Shown: one piece after another, positions 28,316-39,800 of the stretch
Layout: every line of letters begins with the position of its first letter
Numbering within the stretch: position 1 is the first letter of the stretch
Assembly: GCA_001839685.1 (NCBI GenBank)
Contig: MLAK01000858.1
Coordinates: 1-53,801, forward strand
DNA length: 53,801 nt
From: Tritrichomonas foetus
Lineage: Eukaryota; Parabasalia; Tritrichomonadida; Tritrichomonadidae
Reading direction: 5' to 3'
Notes under the pieces: model-generated
Told to the model about the DNA's origin: nothing
Database searches by the model: none
Seen by the model: only the letters and a program-made list of their open reading frames with translations
Made by a program: the position numbers and the translations under genes

Positions 28316-30874
28316 ATGGAATGCAATATTGATACTTTATTGCAAATATTTGATAAATTAAGTCATCCAATGTGCTCTCAAGAAGATAGAATAACAGGTG
28401 AGCGTATTATTAATGAATTTCTTCAAACAAGCAAAGATGTATATTTACTTTTCGTTCAAATTATTAGCCAGAATCAGTTTTCTGATGCAATTGAATTTAA
28501 TTCTTTTGCTGGTATAAAAAGATGGATTTTTTACCATAAAAATGAATTATCACAAGATGAATTTTTTACTGTTGTTGGCGTTTTGATTCCATTGATATTT
28601 GGTACAAAAAAAGTTTCTAATCTTTTACGTGACTTATTCCAAAATATTGCAAGAAATTCTGCTTTTCAACAACATTGGGAGGAAACTCTCAAACTAGGAC
28701 AAAATTTGCTTCAAAATGCAATTCAAGAAAACAATATTGATCAAATTGAATCGGTTTTGAAAGTTTTATCTATAATTTCTGGGTTTTATCACCAAGCTGC
28801 AGGAAGAAAAGGAATTGATTTAAATTTAATCTCTAATTTTTTCTCCATTTCTTCACTTTTTATTAAACCCGAGTTTCTAACTTCCGAAGCTGGCTTTAGA
28901 ATTGTAAAGTATGCATTAAAATCGATCCATAAAATAATTTTAAAAACTTTATTAGTTGATTTTCATGAAGAATTAGAAAAAATAGTCATAAATTTATTTC
29001 CTTTCTTTTCTATTTGCTTCAATCTCGATTTGCCATCTTTAAGCGGTCATCATCCAAATGATAATCAAACTTCGAATGATTATTTGAGTTTATTGAAGCA
29101 AATTTCCAATATTGTTTATGATTATATTTATTTAAGTGATGACATTTCAGAAGAACTATCATCTTTTATAAATGCTTGGAAACCAGAAGGAACACTTCTA
29201 ATTTGGAACAAATGTGTTTATTTATATAATTTGGATAAAAATTATGCAACTGTTATTTCCAAACTTTTAAGGCCTTTAATTTACGGTTTTCATTATCATC
29301 CAAACTTTGTTCAGTTTCTAACAGAAGCCTTAAATTTTATAGAAATTCCATCAAATGATCTTCAAGATTTTTTATTTAATCCTGCAGTTTTCTATATAAC
29401 AACTTATACACTCATTCGTGATGAATATGGTGGATTAAGAAATAACACACTATTAATTTTAATTCGTTCAATTTCGAAATTTAATTTAGAACAAATGACT
29501 CATTTTTATGAAATGTTATCAATGAACTGTAATGAGGCATCAGTTATTGTTGCTTCAAAACTGGTTAAAAAAGCGATAAAAAGGGGTGCTCAACCAGCTA
29601 TTCTTAATTTTATTACGAAATGTATTCAATCAAACTTAACGAATGAAAATAATGTAATTTTAATTGGATCAACTTTATATTTATTATCTAAAACAATAAA
29701 ACTTTATTCGATATATCCAGCTGCACTTGAAAAAATATTTAAATTTGCTTCAACTCTAATTTTTAAAAAAACAAATGTTGTTTGTCAAACTTTAGCATTA
29801 AGACTTTTAGTAAAAATGAAGAAAGCAGGAATTCAATTTCCACTGAATGATGAACAAAAAATTCAATTTCTAAATTGCTTTGTTCAATTAACTTATAACT
29901 CGATAACTGAATCACCAATTGTATTAATTTCTTATTTTGCTGAAGAAAATCCCAATTTATATTCTTATCTTCATTTGAACAATTTCACTATTCATTTGTT
30001 ATCATTTATTTCAAATGAATTGAATGAAGAGCTCGATTTTACACTGTATGACAAACGCCAAAAAAATTTATTAATGTCTTTAACATTGCTCAAAGATTTA
30101 ATAAAATATAACAAAGATGGAGGAATTGAGGAGCCTTTATTTAAATTGTTTTTTGTATGTTTACTTTCAAAAACATATGATTTAATTGATATATTAAGCG
30201 AAATCTTAGAAGTAATGATCGAACAAGATAATCCTAGGATTGGATCATACATCAATCAAATTTTCTTCCTATTAAATTCAGGTGAATTTAGTCCAAATAA
30301 TATCTTGAATTTGTTAGTACCTTTTCTGAAATTTATTCACAAGTATCCTGCTGAATTTATAGATCAATTCATATTTAATGAATTCCAAACGCTTTCGAAT
30401 TTGTTAAGTGATACTAACAAAATTGGCGATGAAAATGATCGATTTTGTGTTTCTATTTTACTGTGTTGGATATTTCAAATGCAGCCACAACTTTGTGAAA
30501 ACCCAAATTTCTTTTTAGACTATTATATAAAAACAGAAGGAACGGACCCCAAATTAGCAACATATTTTGCGCCTTCATATTTCAATCTTATTGTAACTTT
30601 TATTCTCATTCATAAAATTGAATTAACACCTGAGCTTTTACAGAGATTGCTTGGCTATTATGAGAGCAAGCTTTTTTTAAGAGAAATTGATGTTTTATTC
30701 CACTCAATGGCGCTGAAAATGTTTGCACAACAAATGACGTATAATTGTGAACACCTTTGCACTTTTGCGCAATTTCTTGAAAATAACAGAGAGAAAATTG
30801 TAAATAGAGAGAGCTGCTATTCAAATATCTATTCTGAAAGTAATCTTCCTTATCCTATAATGTGGAATCAATAA
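28316..30874 (+). CDS. Karyopherin/importin-7/8- or CAS-like HEAT protein
   Basis: Encodes 852 residues from the ATG at 28316. The whole protein is helical with HEAT-type pairs. The N-terminus (ERIINEFLQTSKDVYLLFVQII...FNSFAGIKRWI) follows the importin-beta N-terminal pattern. The region about 140-250, with ISGFYHQAAGRKGIDL and VVKYALKSIHKII-type helices, resembles the importin-7/8 and CSE1 group, where cargo and RanGTP bind the inner surface. Length is slightly short for that group (about 950-1040). No catalytic motif is present. Expected to carry proteins through nuclear pores. Exportin-like identity cannot be excluded. Confidence 0.55.
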   Translation: MECNIDTLLQIFDKLSHPMCSQEDRITGERIINEFLQTSKDVYLLFVQIISQNQFSDAIEFNSFAGIKRWIFYHKNELSQDEFFTVVGVLIPLIFGTKKVSNLLRDLFQNIARNSAFQQHWEETLKLGQNLLQNAIQENNIDQIESVLKVLSIISGFYHQAAGRKGIDLNLISNFFSISSLFIKPEFLTSEAGFRIVKYALKSIHKIILKTLLVDFHEELEKIVINLFPFFSICFNLDLPSLSGHHPNDNQTSNDYLSLLKQISNIVYDYIYLSDDISEELSSFINAWKPEGTLLIWNKCVYLYNLDKNYATVISKLLRPLIYGFHYHPNFVQFLTEALNFIEIPSNDLQDFLFNPAVFYITTYTLIRDEYGGLRNNTLLILIRSISKFNLEQMTHFYEMLSMNCNEASVIVASKLVKKAIKRGAQPAILNFITKCIQSNLTNENNVILIGSTLYLLSKTIKLYSIYPAALEKIFKFASTLIFKKTNVVCQTLALRLLVKMKKAGIQFPLNDEQKIQFLNCFVQLTYNSITESPIVLISYFAEENPNLYSYLHLNNFTIHLLSFISNELNEELDFTLYDKRQKNLLMSLTLLKDLIKYNKDGGIEEPLFKLFFVCLLSKTYDLIDILSEILEVMIEQDNPRIGSYINQIFFLLNSGEFSPNNILNLLVPFLKFIHKYPAEFIDQFIFNEFQTLSNLLSDTNKIGDENDRFCVSILLCWIFQMQPQLCENPNFFLDYYIKTEGTDPKLATYFAPSYFNLIVTFILIHKIELTPELLQRLLGYYESKLFLREIDVLFHSMALKMFAQQMTYNCEHLCTFAQFLENNREKIVNRESCYSNIYSESNLPYPIMWNQ

Positions 30875-31372
30875 CAATAATTATTATCAGGATCTGTTCT
30901 CCTCAACAACATTAATGCTAAATATGTAAGCTAGTTTTATTAATAAAATTCCTATACCAAGTTATTATCACACATTTTTGAATTTGATTTGTCATCATCT
31001 TAAAATGATTTTCTTATAACAATTTTAAAATGACGATTACATGCTAAACTTAAAATGTTCTTATTTTTGGTCATTAGAGATAGATTGCACAAAAAAATAT
31101 TTTTATTTTTGGTGAATGATCATTTGTTCAGAATATATTATAATACACATATAAAGGATAATGTATATGTTAAAATCTCTTTCTTCTTCATGTTTTTCCA
31201 AACAATTAATTTCTGAAAAATTTCATCTTTTCTCACAGGAAATTGTATATGTTTTTAATCATGTTACACTTACTACACATCGTTCATTTATAAAAATAAT
31301 TCGTTGTGGATAAATAACGAGAATGTTATTCAATGTATTACATCAAATTAATCATTCAATTAAAGTGCATAT
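30875..31372. other. Intergenic region upstream of the ankyrin gene
   Basis: 498 AT-rich bases. A TCATT at 31352-31356 lies 17 bases before the ATG at 31373. No gene or repeat was recognised. Confidence 0.5.
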
Positions 31373-31558
31373 ATGTATTCAATTCTTCGTGTTTATTCAT
31401 CAAAAAGTTATGACCTTCACAATATCTGTGAAATGACTGATCTCTACGAACTTGTTGATGCTGACGACCTTGAAAATTTTACTACTACTATCGCTGAAAG
31501 AAAAGATACGATAAACCAAGTTTTTTCTATTCTTCATCTCGACATTTCGCTCAATATT

Positions 31559-31604
31559 TCAAAAAGATATTTTTATATATGTTTTATGGAGTTAATTTAA
31601 TATT
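31559..31604 (+). other. 46-bp AT-rich insertion in the ankyrin gene
   Basis: Flanked by AATATT (31553-31558) and ending in AATATT (31599-31604). It contains in-frame stops; its length is 1 modulo 3, exactly what is needed to connect the frames before and after. No placement over the direct repeat gives GT...AG ends, so it does not look like a spliceosomal intron. Confidence 0.55.
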
Positions 31605-33076
31605 AATATGACAATTCTTATGTATGCACTTGCCAACCAAAAAGAAAAATTTGTTGCACCAATCTTAAAATACAAGCCTGATTTAAGTGTCGAAATTGCA
31701 GGTGGCAAACAGACACTTCATATTGCTGCCGAATATTCATGCGATTCATCAATTATTCCATTAATAAAAGCTGGTGCTAAAGTATTGGAAACAGACGATG
31801 TATTTGTTGAGTATTTTCAAAGTAATTCCTATTTTTTCTGGAGTTTTTATTTTATATTTATTGGATTCCCCTTCACTATGCAGCTAAATCTAATAGTAAA
31901 AAATGTGTTGATACTCTTCTAAAAAATAAGTCACCAATTAACTGTCCTGATATGGAAGGAAATACACCTGTTTTAATAGCACTTATGAATGATGCTTCTG
32001 ATGTTGTAACTTTTCTAATTAAATCTGATGCTGATTTAAATGTTGTGAATAAAAAACAACATACACCTGCTCATTATCTAGCAAAATCATCCAACATCGC
32101 TCTCATTAAATCTCTTGCTAAAAAGAATATGAATTGGAATGCTCCTGATGATCAAGGAAAAACACCTGTTGTAATTGCTGCAGAAGCTGGAAATGCTGCA
32201 GTCTTTGAATTCATTTTAACCAAACTTGGTGGTGATGCAACAACAACAACACCAGAGGGTGAAACACTTGCTCACATAGTTGCAATGTGTGGTCATGCAT
32301 CTCTTTTACCAGCATTATCAGCAGGAGGTGCACCACTTGATCAACCAAATGAGAATGGAGTTAAACCATTACATCTTGGGGCGCAATCAGGAAATGTTGC
32401 TGTGATTGAAGGGTTGTTAAAATTAATGGCTGTTGTCAATAGTACAGATGATGCAGGCGATACCCCGATTCATTATGCTGCAAGAAATGGACATGGAGCT
32501 GCAATAGATACTCTAGTTCAGAAAGGGGCTGATATTAATGCTCGTGGAGCAAAAGGAAGAACAGCTTTACATATTGCGACACTTGCTGAGAATATTGACC
32601 TTATTAATAACTTAAATGAAAAAGGAATTGATGTTGCAATGAAAGATGAAGATGGTTGTACTGCACTTCACTTAGCTTTACCATCGAAAAACAAAGCTCT
32701 TGTCGATACATTATTAGCTATTAATGTTCCTACAAATGCATCAATGAAAGATGGAACAACTGCTCTTCATATAGTAGCAGCTTTGGGAGTTCCCGATATT
32801 GTAAGATCAATCGTTAATGTAAATACAGAAGTTAATATTAAAAACTCGAAAAATGAAATGCCACTTCATATTGCAGCTTCTGTTGGTGATGTTGATACAT
32901 GCAGCATTTTAATAGAAAAAGGAGCTGATGTTAATGCAAAAGATGAAAATGGTTGTGCCCCACTTCATAGAGCAGTTGAAAATCGACGAATTGCCGTAAT
33001 TGAAAGGCTGAAAGCAGGTAACGCAAATATTAATGCAAAGAAAGGAAATGGGGAAACAGCATTACACATAGCAACA

Positions 33077-33079
33077 TGA
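33077..33079 (+). other. In-frame TGA followed directly by ATG
   Basis: The stop sits at one residue position of an ankyrin repeat without changing repeat length, and ATG follows at 33080 in the same frame. TGA ends several ordinary genes in this window, so it is not reassigned. A point nonsense mutation is the simplest reading; reinitiation at the ATG is possible. Confidence 0.7.
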
Positions 33080-33966
33080 ATGAAAGATATTGAACTTGTT
33101 CAATTACTCCTAAACAACGGCGCTGATGTTAATATAGGTGATGAAAATGGAACAATTCCATTACATATTGCGTGCAAATTAGATCAAGTAGCAATTGGGA
33201 AAATATTAATAGATGCAAATTCGAATATCAATACAAAAGGACAAGGTAAAAATACACCACTTCATTATGCTTCACATAATATGAACAAAACTCTTGTAGA
33301 GATTCTTATCAAGAAGGGAGCAAGTGCCAGAGAAAAGAATGACGAAGGTAGAACTCCATTGCAAGGAGTTAGGTTAACATTTGCAAAGTTCATGAGACAA
33401 TTACTTGGTGATGAAAAGAAAACAACTACTACAGACGATTCATCTCATGTTGAACCTGGAGACATTCTTAATCAAGCAAGTGAAACATTTGATTCATTTT
33501 CAGAACTGAAAGATGCATTTTGTCTTCTTTGTCGTAGAAGAGCAGCAACGGCTGCCCTTTTACCATGTGGCCACTTATGCGTCTGTGAGCAATGTCAGAA
33601 GGAAAGAGTATCGGCTGTAAAAACCTGTCCCATCTGCAAACAAGAAGTATATGGAGCTGTATCAATTCTAGCTGAAAGTTAAAATAAAAGTTTCCTATAT
33701 TAAAGTAGTTCATTAATCTCATTTCACGATTAAAATTATGAAAAAAAAAAAAAATGTATATAATTAATTATAAAATAAATTTGGCATCGATGACAAATAA
33801 ATAATAAGAAATTTGAACAAGCTGTGTCAGAAAATATTCTCTCAATCTTATTTAAAACAAATATGCCTAACTAATTAGAGAATTATTTAAAATGATTATA
33901 ATGAGGTTAAATATGCATAAATAGTATTTAATAGATATTCCAAAAAAAAATTATAGTGTGAAACCA

Positions 33967-34320
33967 TCATGTCAGCTGGTATCCAAGGAAACATGCAATT
34001 GGTGTAGAAACTGCTGAAATAAGAAAATAACCGGCAAAAGCTGTAATCGATTTCTTGAAACTGTAAGTTTTGATAATTCCGGCAATAGTGGCACAAACAA
34101 GTGCCTCTCCACAGAATAATGCGGCATATATCCATGCTTCTTGCATTGTCCTGCAAACCAAACCGGCATAAACGCCAATCGTGATTGACACAAAAACTCC
34201 AAAGAATCTATTCCATATTTTTTTGGCTGTGACTGGTTCAGGAATTTCGGGTTGAGAACTTGATCCCATAAATGGTGTAGTTTCTATTGGATCTCCTTCC
34301 CATTTTTCGTCATTATCCAT
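33967..34320 (-). CDS. Small membrane protein of unknown function
   Basis: Encodes 117 residues. An acidic/Pro/Ser N-terminus of about 34 residues is followed by three hydrophobic segments (about 40-60, 62-85 and 92-116), the last running to the C-terminus (ACFLGYQLT). No family was recognised. The ATG at 34320 is preceded by TTCATAATCC, an initiator-like TCATA about 17 bases upstream on the minus strand, which supports real transcription. It could be a TMEM-type or transporter-associated protein, but there is no evidence for function. Confidence 0.65.
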   Translation of the reverse strand: MDNDEKWEGDPIETTPFMGSSSQPEIPEPVTAKKIWNRFFGVFVSITIGVYAGLVCRTMQEAWIYAALFCGEALVCATIAGIIKTYSFKKSITAFAGYFLISAVSTPIACFLGYQLT

Positions 34321-35013
34321 TGTTTTTGGGGATTATGAATTTCAATGTATTTCAAATTTGATGCTTTCTGACATGACGATAATTTGAAAAATTGAGATCA
34401 CATTCAAAATTGGGAACTGGTGTATTAGAATTTTTTCATCTCATGAGATGGACATTCCAGAGTGTGATGTCATCAAAAACAGATAAAAATCTATTACAAC
34501 TAGAGATCACGCTTATGCCCAGAGTTTGAGAAATATCCTAATAAGTTTGACATTATTCGATAGTTGAAACCTTTCCCTCATAAAAATGCAAGAGGTTAAA
34601 CAAATTTAACAGAATATAATAGATTATCTCAAAAATTCTCATACGAATTCATTTTTACAACACATCAAATGAAAACATAATGAAAAATACATTTTTCTAG
34701 AGTCTCCAATCTTCTGTTGGTATTTTTTTTTTAACAATTATACTAAACCCATTTAAAAGTAAATTCATGATTTTAGAGAATTTTATTAAACCATCGGGAT
34801 TCATTTGTTTCTTTAGGAGAAACGAGAATAAATGTTTAGTATTGCTTAAAAATCAGTAACAAGCTCACAAATTGATGAGTTAATTTGTGCGTGTTAATTA
34901 TTAAGTTAATTGAATGCTCATCATAAAAAGTATTGATAATTATGCATTTCCTTTTTTATTTATAGAAATAGAAATATAAAAAGAATGAAATCCAAAAAAC
35001 TGAAGAAAAAATT
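34321..35013. other. Intergenic region, AT-rich
   Basis: 693 bases between two minus-strand genes. A few short inverted words (CATCTCATGAGATG near 34438) but no gene or array were seen. Confidence 0.55.
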
Positions 35014-36573
35014 CTAGATTTTGTTAATTTCATAAACCATCTCACTCACCAAATTGTTATACTTTCCAACATGTTCACAAATAAATTTCGAAAATCTATC
35101 TGCCAAATCTTTATCTTGAATATCCAACATTACAGATTTAACTTTCTTGAAGGTGATATCACATTCACCATCAACAAAATCATATAATGTCAATTCAGTT
35201 TTTATTGAAATGAATTCAGCTAATTGTAACATGAAAGGATTTAGTGAAGTGACAGGTATATTTTTATCTTCTTCTGTGTTTGGGATCGGCGGTAAGTGTT
35301 TCATTAAACGTTGAATAATTTTATTTTCTTTAATAAAAATTTTGAATTTAGCTGGATAATTTTCACTCATATTCATTAATTTTGACATCATAGTTATTCC
35401 AAAGCGTGATGGCAAGTATCCTTCTGTTCGAAAGATGAGTGGAGCTAACTTTTTCATCCCAGCTGCCCAAAAAACTGGAAAAGAATGAAGAATTGTATGA
35501 ATATTGTCACTGTCTAATGACATATTTGGTTTAATTTTCATGTCGTATAATCCAAGTTCGCGATAAAAACGTTTTCCTCTGTTCTTTAAATATTTTTGAA
35601 CTGTTAAATAAGAAACTGGAGGAGTTTCAGGAGATCTACTGTCATAGATAGTATCGATCATTGGATGGCATTTCAAAATCAGGGTGAGGGAATGAATACC
35701 TGTATTGAAAACAGTTTTTTGATCAAGATATGCCAAAGTTGCTTCTGTAATGTTGTAAATAATTTGGAATAAATTCTCATCACTGAAATCTAATTCGTTT
35801 AAATCATTATAGACAGCAGACACTACCGACAGTAACTTATGAACTTTTACAAACAATTTCTCCATAAATTCTTTATGATCTTCTCCACCATCTTCTTCAC
35901 TATCATTCTGAACGACTTCTATCATTTTCATTTTTTCACTGTTAGAGTTATTACATTTATTTTGAGTTTTTTTGTATTCTTTATATTCTCGCATCCAGTC
36001 AGCTGCAGTTACAGCTATTTTCATGAAGATCTGATCTTTTGTGATTTTGCAGTTATATGACTTTAAATTTTGACAGAGTAAATTTGTCAATAAATCTTGA
36101 AAACCATTCAAATCAATTCGATCTATAAGTACATCTATAATTTCAGGTAAAGAGTCATCATTAAAAAACATAAATTCTTGTCTAATTGCAAAAGATGACA
36201 TAATTTTGCCCCAGTGGATGCTTCCTGTTGGACAGAATTTTTGTTGGTGAATATAATTGACCATATATTTTTTGAATTGCCCATTGTTGATGAGTTGCTT
36301 TTTGAGTGCCTGACTTGTGCCTGAAAAGGCGGTTGAAATGTTGCGGGCGGCCATAATGCGATTATGTCCGCCATTTACATCGACTAAGGCGAATTCCAGT
36401 AATTGTTCTATATTTTCATTAACATAATCGAGAAGTTCAGGGACTTCGTTTCGAATCGATGAAACAATGTCTTGATGGATGAATAATTCTGTAATAACAT
36501 TTGATTCTGCTCCTTTGTGTTCTTTGAGATATCGAGTAACACCATTTTCAATTGGGACTCTGGGTTTTCTCAT
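35014..36573 (-). CDS. SAPS-like protein phosphatase regulatory subunit
   Basis: Encodes 519 residues, all-helical. Residues about 25-185 follow the SIT4/PP6-associated (SAPS) pattern: an early leucine-rich helix (VPELLDYVNENIEQLLEFAL), then LINNGQFKKYMVNYIHQQK...HWGKIMSSFAIRQEFMFF, then LIDRIDLNGFQDLLTNLL, which corresponds to the family's HI...IMDLLLRLL helix. A Lys/Asn/Glu-rich insert (about 205-235) separates it from a second helical half with HEAT-like pairs. In other eukaryotes SAPS proteins bind the PP6/Sit4 catalytic subunit and direct it in cell-cycle and nutrient signalling. The assignment rests on pattern; a generic ARM/HEAT protein is the alternative. Confidence 0.6.
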   Translation of the reverse strand: MRKPRVPIENGVTRYLKEHKGAESNVITELFIHQDIVSSIRNEVPELLDYVNENIEQLLEFALVDVNGGHNRIMAARNISTAFSGTSQALKKQLINNGQFKKYMVNYIHQQKFCPTGSIHWGKIMSSFAIRQEFMFFNDDSLPEIIDVLIDRIDLNGFQDLLTNLLCQNLKSYNCKITKDQIFMKIAVTAADWMREYKEYKKTQNKCNNSNSEKMKMIEVVQNDSEEDGGEDHKEFMEKLFVKVHKLLSVVSAVYNDLNELDFSDENLFQIIYNITEATLAYLDQKTVFNTGIHSLTLILKCHPMIDTIYDSRSPETPPVSYLTVQKYLKNRGKRFYRELGLYDMKIKPNMSLDSDNIHTILHSFPVFWAAGMKKLAPLIFRTEGYLPSRFGITMMSKLMNMSENYPAKFKIFIKENKIIQRLMKHLPPIPNTEEDKNIPVTSLNPFMLQLAEFISIKTELTLYDFVDGECDITFKKVKSVMLDIQDKDLADRFSKFICEHVGKYNNLVSEMVYEINKI

Positions 36574-36803
36574 TTTGTATTGAATGTCAGGAAAAAATCA
36601 AGTTTTGTTTTTCGAGGCAAATTTTATGAAATGTTATATGAAAAGTCACTAAAAAAATGGCAAAAGATAAACTTTTTCATATGGTATTTCATTAATTGAC
36701 CATATAACTTCTGAAAAAAATATAACAATTCCAATCTGTTGATTAAGAAAATTGCAATAAAAATTAGAAAAGTTGTGAAGGTTAAACAAGATAAAAATAA
36801 CGT

Positions 36804-39800
36804 TTATTCAATATTAATACTTATAAAATAACCTATACGTTGTTCATAACGCTGCCGTGATTGTTGATCAGGCAATGAAACAGCCAATATTTCGCTTCCT
36901 TGTTGCATTGCTCCCAATAAATTCAAAAGAATTACTGAAGCAGATTTTGCAACATCAACTGGAAGATTAAGTTTATTCCATTCTTTATCTTTTAATGCAA
37001 ATGTCTGTGAAAAAACTCGAATAATTTCTGGTGAAAAGTGGCTCATAATATGAGGCAGTTCACCACATAAGGAAACAAGTTTACTATAAATTTGTACGCC
37101 TTTATTTTCAACAATTTCTGGTAGGAAAGAAAGCATTTTCATCAAATACTTTTGAACATCAAATTGTTCCTTAAAAACAACTCTAAATAATGAGAATAAT
37201 AAAGAAACAGTATATTCCATTGTCATGTAATAAGCAAATTGATCTTCATATTCAGTTGCCAATAATTGATCAATGAATCCCATAATATTCGGTAGATATT
37301 GTTTCAGTAAATCTGGTTCTCGTTCAACTACAGCTTTAACAGCAGCAATCGGGTCAGGAGTTGAATAACAATCACATAAAGGCAGAGTTTGCACGAAAAT
37401 ATCACGAATAATTTTCTTCTTCATTAAAGATGGAATTGTATTGAATGATGAAATGTAAACTTCAGTAAAAACTGAAATAACTTCACATCTTTCTAAGTTT
37501 TCGCCTTTAGATAAAATGATTTGTGCACATTTCAAAAACTCATTCATTGGGAAGAGTTGTGGTGCTGTACCAGCAATAATTTTGAAGTAATAGTATAAAC
37601 TACTTCCAAAATCAATATCATAATTTAAGTAGCCTTTTTCATCATCTTGGAAAGACAATTCACGCCTAATTCCTTGAAGACAAAGCTCATTGCAGCATTC
37701 AATGATATTTTGTGGAACAGGAACCTGTTGAGAATTTTCAATAAATTCGGAAATAACTTGAATATAAACAATCGCAACTTTAGATCCACTTGTATTAATT
37801 AATTCCTCAATTATTCGTTCTAAAAAGCTTGGAATTTCAGTTGGAATTAATTTAATCAAAGTAGCCGTAGTTCGAATAGCCGCAGATTGAAGATCTTCTT
37901 TAACTTCGTTTTCAATTATATTAATTAAATCTGTTTTAAGAACATTTATAACATTAGGAAGTGATTCTGGAATAGTTTTAGCAACTTTTGAAATGAAAGA
38001 CATAGTTGATTTCCATAAATCAAGCATGTATTCATTTAATTCCTCTTTGTCTTCATCGTCGAATAGTGCCATTTCAGTCTGTAAAATATTATGTGCAACT
38101 TCAAAGGCGACGGGCAAAACTGGTGCAACTTGTGGAAGTTTAATGGCAACTACTTGACGGATAGCTTGAAATCCACTTGCTGTTAAAATATTATCACCTG
38201 ATTGAATGCATTCAACAAATCGTTGAATAATTGCTTCAATTTCGGGAAGTTGTGGATTAAAGCGAATGATGTAACCAAGACATTCAATCCCACTTGCTTT
38301 AATAATCATTTCTTCTGGATTTTGACAAAGCGTTGCACTTATAACTAGTGGTGCTAGTTGTGGCAAATAAGGAACAATATCAGTCTCAAGGGATTTAGTT
38401 AAAGATATAAAACAATCAATTACAGTCGATAAAATTTTTTCACGATCAATTATCTTGGTATTCTTTATTTTTTCAAAAATTTGGCATAATGTTGTCAATA
38501 CAGGCCCAATAAATTCACTATCTATTTCAATGATATCTAAATATTCACTAATACTGTTTAATGCCTTGAGAATCAATAAATGATGGTCAATACCAAAAAC
38601 TTTAAAGGTTGTTTCAAAAAATTGCTTTTGAATTCCATAATAAGCATCACTTTTCCTTGTAAATAAAGAAGCAAATAAATCAAAACCGTATTCTTGAATA
38701 CAATGATGTGGAGTTTCAACACATGCAAATCCAAATTTGATGCATAACGAAATATCTGGAATGAGTAAATCTGGTCTCATATTGGCAAAGGCGGTTAAAC
38801 AATTAGCATAAGTTGCAATTTCGGCAGGAGAATTTCCGCCAGTGCTTTTTGTTTGAACGACAGAATAAATTACTTTAGCGTTTGATATTTCGAGTAAATG
38901 AGATAAACTTTCTTGAACAATATTCATATTTTCTTGATATTCAGAACAGGTATCTTCTAGGAAGCTGTTTACTGAAGTTGCAAGAATGACTTCAACAAGT
39001 GAAGGTAAAAGTTCGTCCATGTCATTTGAAACATCAGAAATAAAGAAATTAATTGCAGAAATTAAAGAAAGACATCGATTGTCAATATCGAAGTTTTGAT
39101 TCATAATAACTGATACAAACATTTGAATAATTTCTGGAGTATTCGGGAAAGAATATTGTTGTGCTATTGAATCAAAATCATCAATAATGTTTCCACAAAT
39201 ACTACTGTCATTGGCCATTAATGTGGCGAAAGTTTGAAAAAGTGCCATAAATAATTGTGGTAAATTATCTTCTTTTTCTGAAGCAAAATTAAAAAGGTGG
39301 GCAATTAAATGAGATGATTCTAAAATAATATCTTCATTACTTATCGTTAAACCTTGAAGAGAAAGATTGCAGAATAATTCCCAAAGGTTAATAACTAATT
39401 CCTCAGTTGCTGCATCAACCAAAGAATTTGACATTCTAAGTGCAGCTAAGTAACTTGCTGGATTTGCTGCAAATTGCTGAATAAGTGTAATAAACTCTGG
39501 CCACGAATGCCCCTCAATTGATAAAATGGATTTTGCTGAATGTAAAATATTATTAAAAACAGTTGGATTTGCTTCATTTGATAAAATTTGAATAAATATA
39601 TTTTTTATCTTTTCTGACTCTTCACTTTGCTGATAATGAAGCCATTTATCTCTGTCATTCAATATTTGATTCAAGCATGTTGCAAGAAACATCTTCATTG
39701 GAAACTCTTGTGTCGATACAAGAAGATCAAAACAAACAAATATCGTTTGTGGTAATTTGAACATTTCGAGAAGCTGATTTGTTGCATTGTTGATACTTTC

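Larger units (their letters stand above)
31373..33682 (+). pseudogene. Broken ankyrin-repeat/RING-finger gene
   Basis: An ankyrin array with a C-terminal C3HC4 RING is spread over four open pieces (31373-31600, 31608-31922, 31952-33079, 33080-33682). Frame analysis shows two T-rich insertions and one nonsense codon. The first insertion is 46 bases (31559-31604), bounded by AATATT copies; removing it joins the ankyrin frame. The second lies in 31800-31864; repeat spacing suggests about 56 extra bases, after which PLHYAAKSNS resumes. The third lesion is an in-frame TGA at 33077-33079 that replaces one residue inside a repeat (TALHIAT-stop-MKDIELVQLLL). At least 12 repeats of the NG-TPLHxAA-LLxxGA type remain. 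The RING (about 33519-33640) has CLLC, CGH, CEQC and CPIC. It was presumably an E3 ligase; an intact RING suggests recent loss or a still-expressed fragment. The last two pieces share one frame. Confidence 0.75.

Noticed and set aside
31800..31864. Canonical spliceosomal intron in the ankyrin gene
   Set aside because: A 44-base GT...AG option restores the frame but leaves a hydrophobic, non-ankyrin stretch, and the trichomonad 3' consensus (ACTAACACACAG type) is absent.
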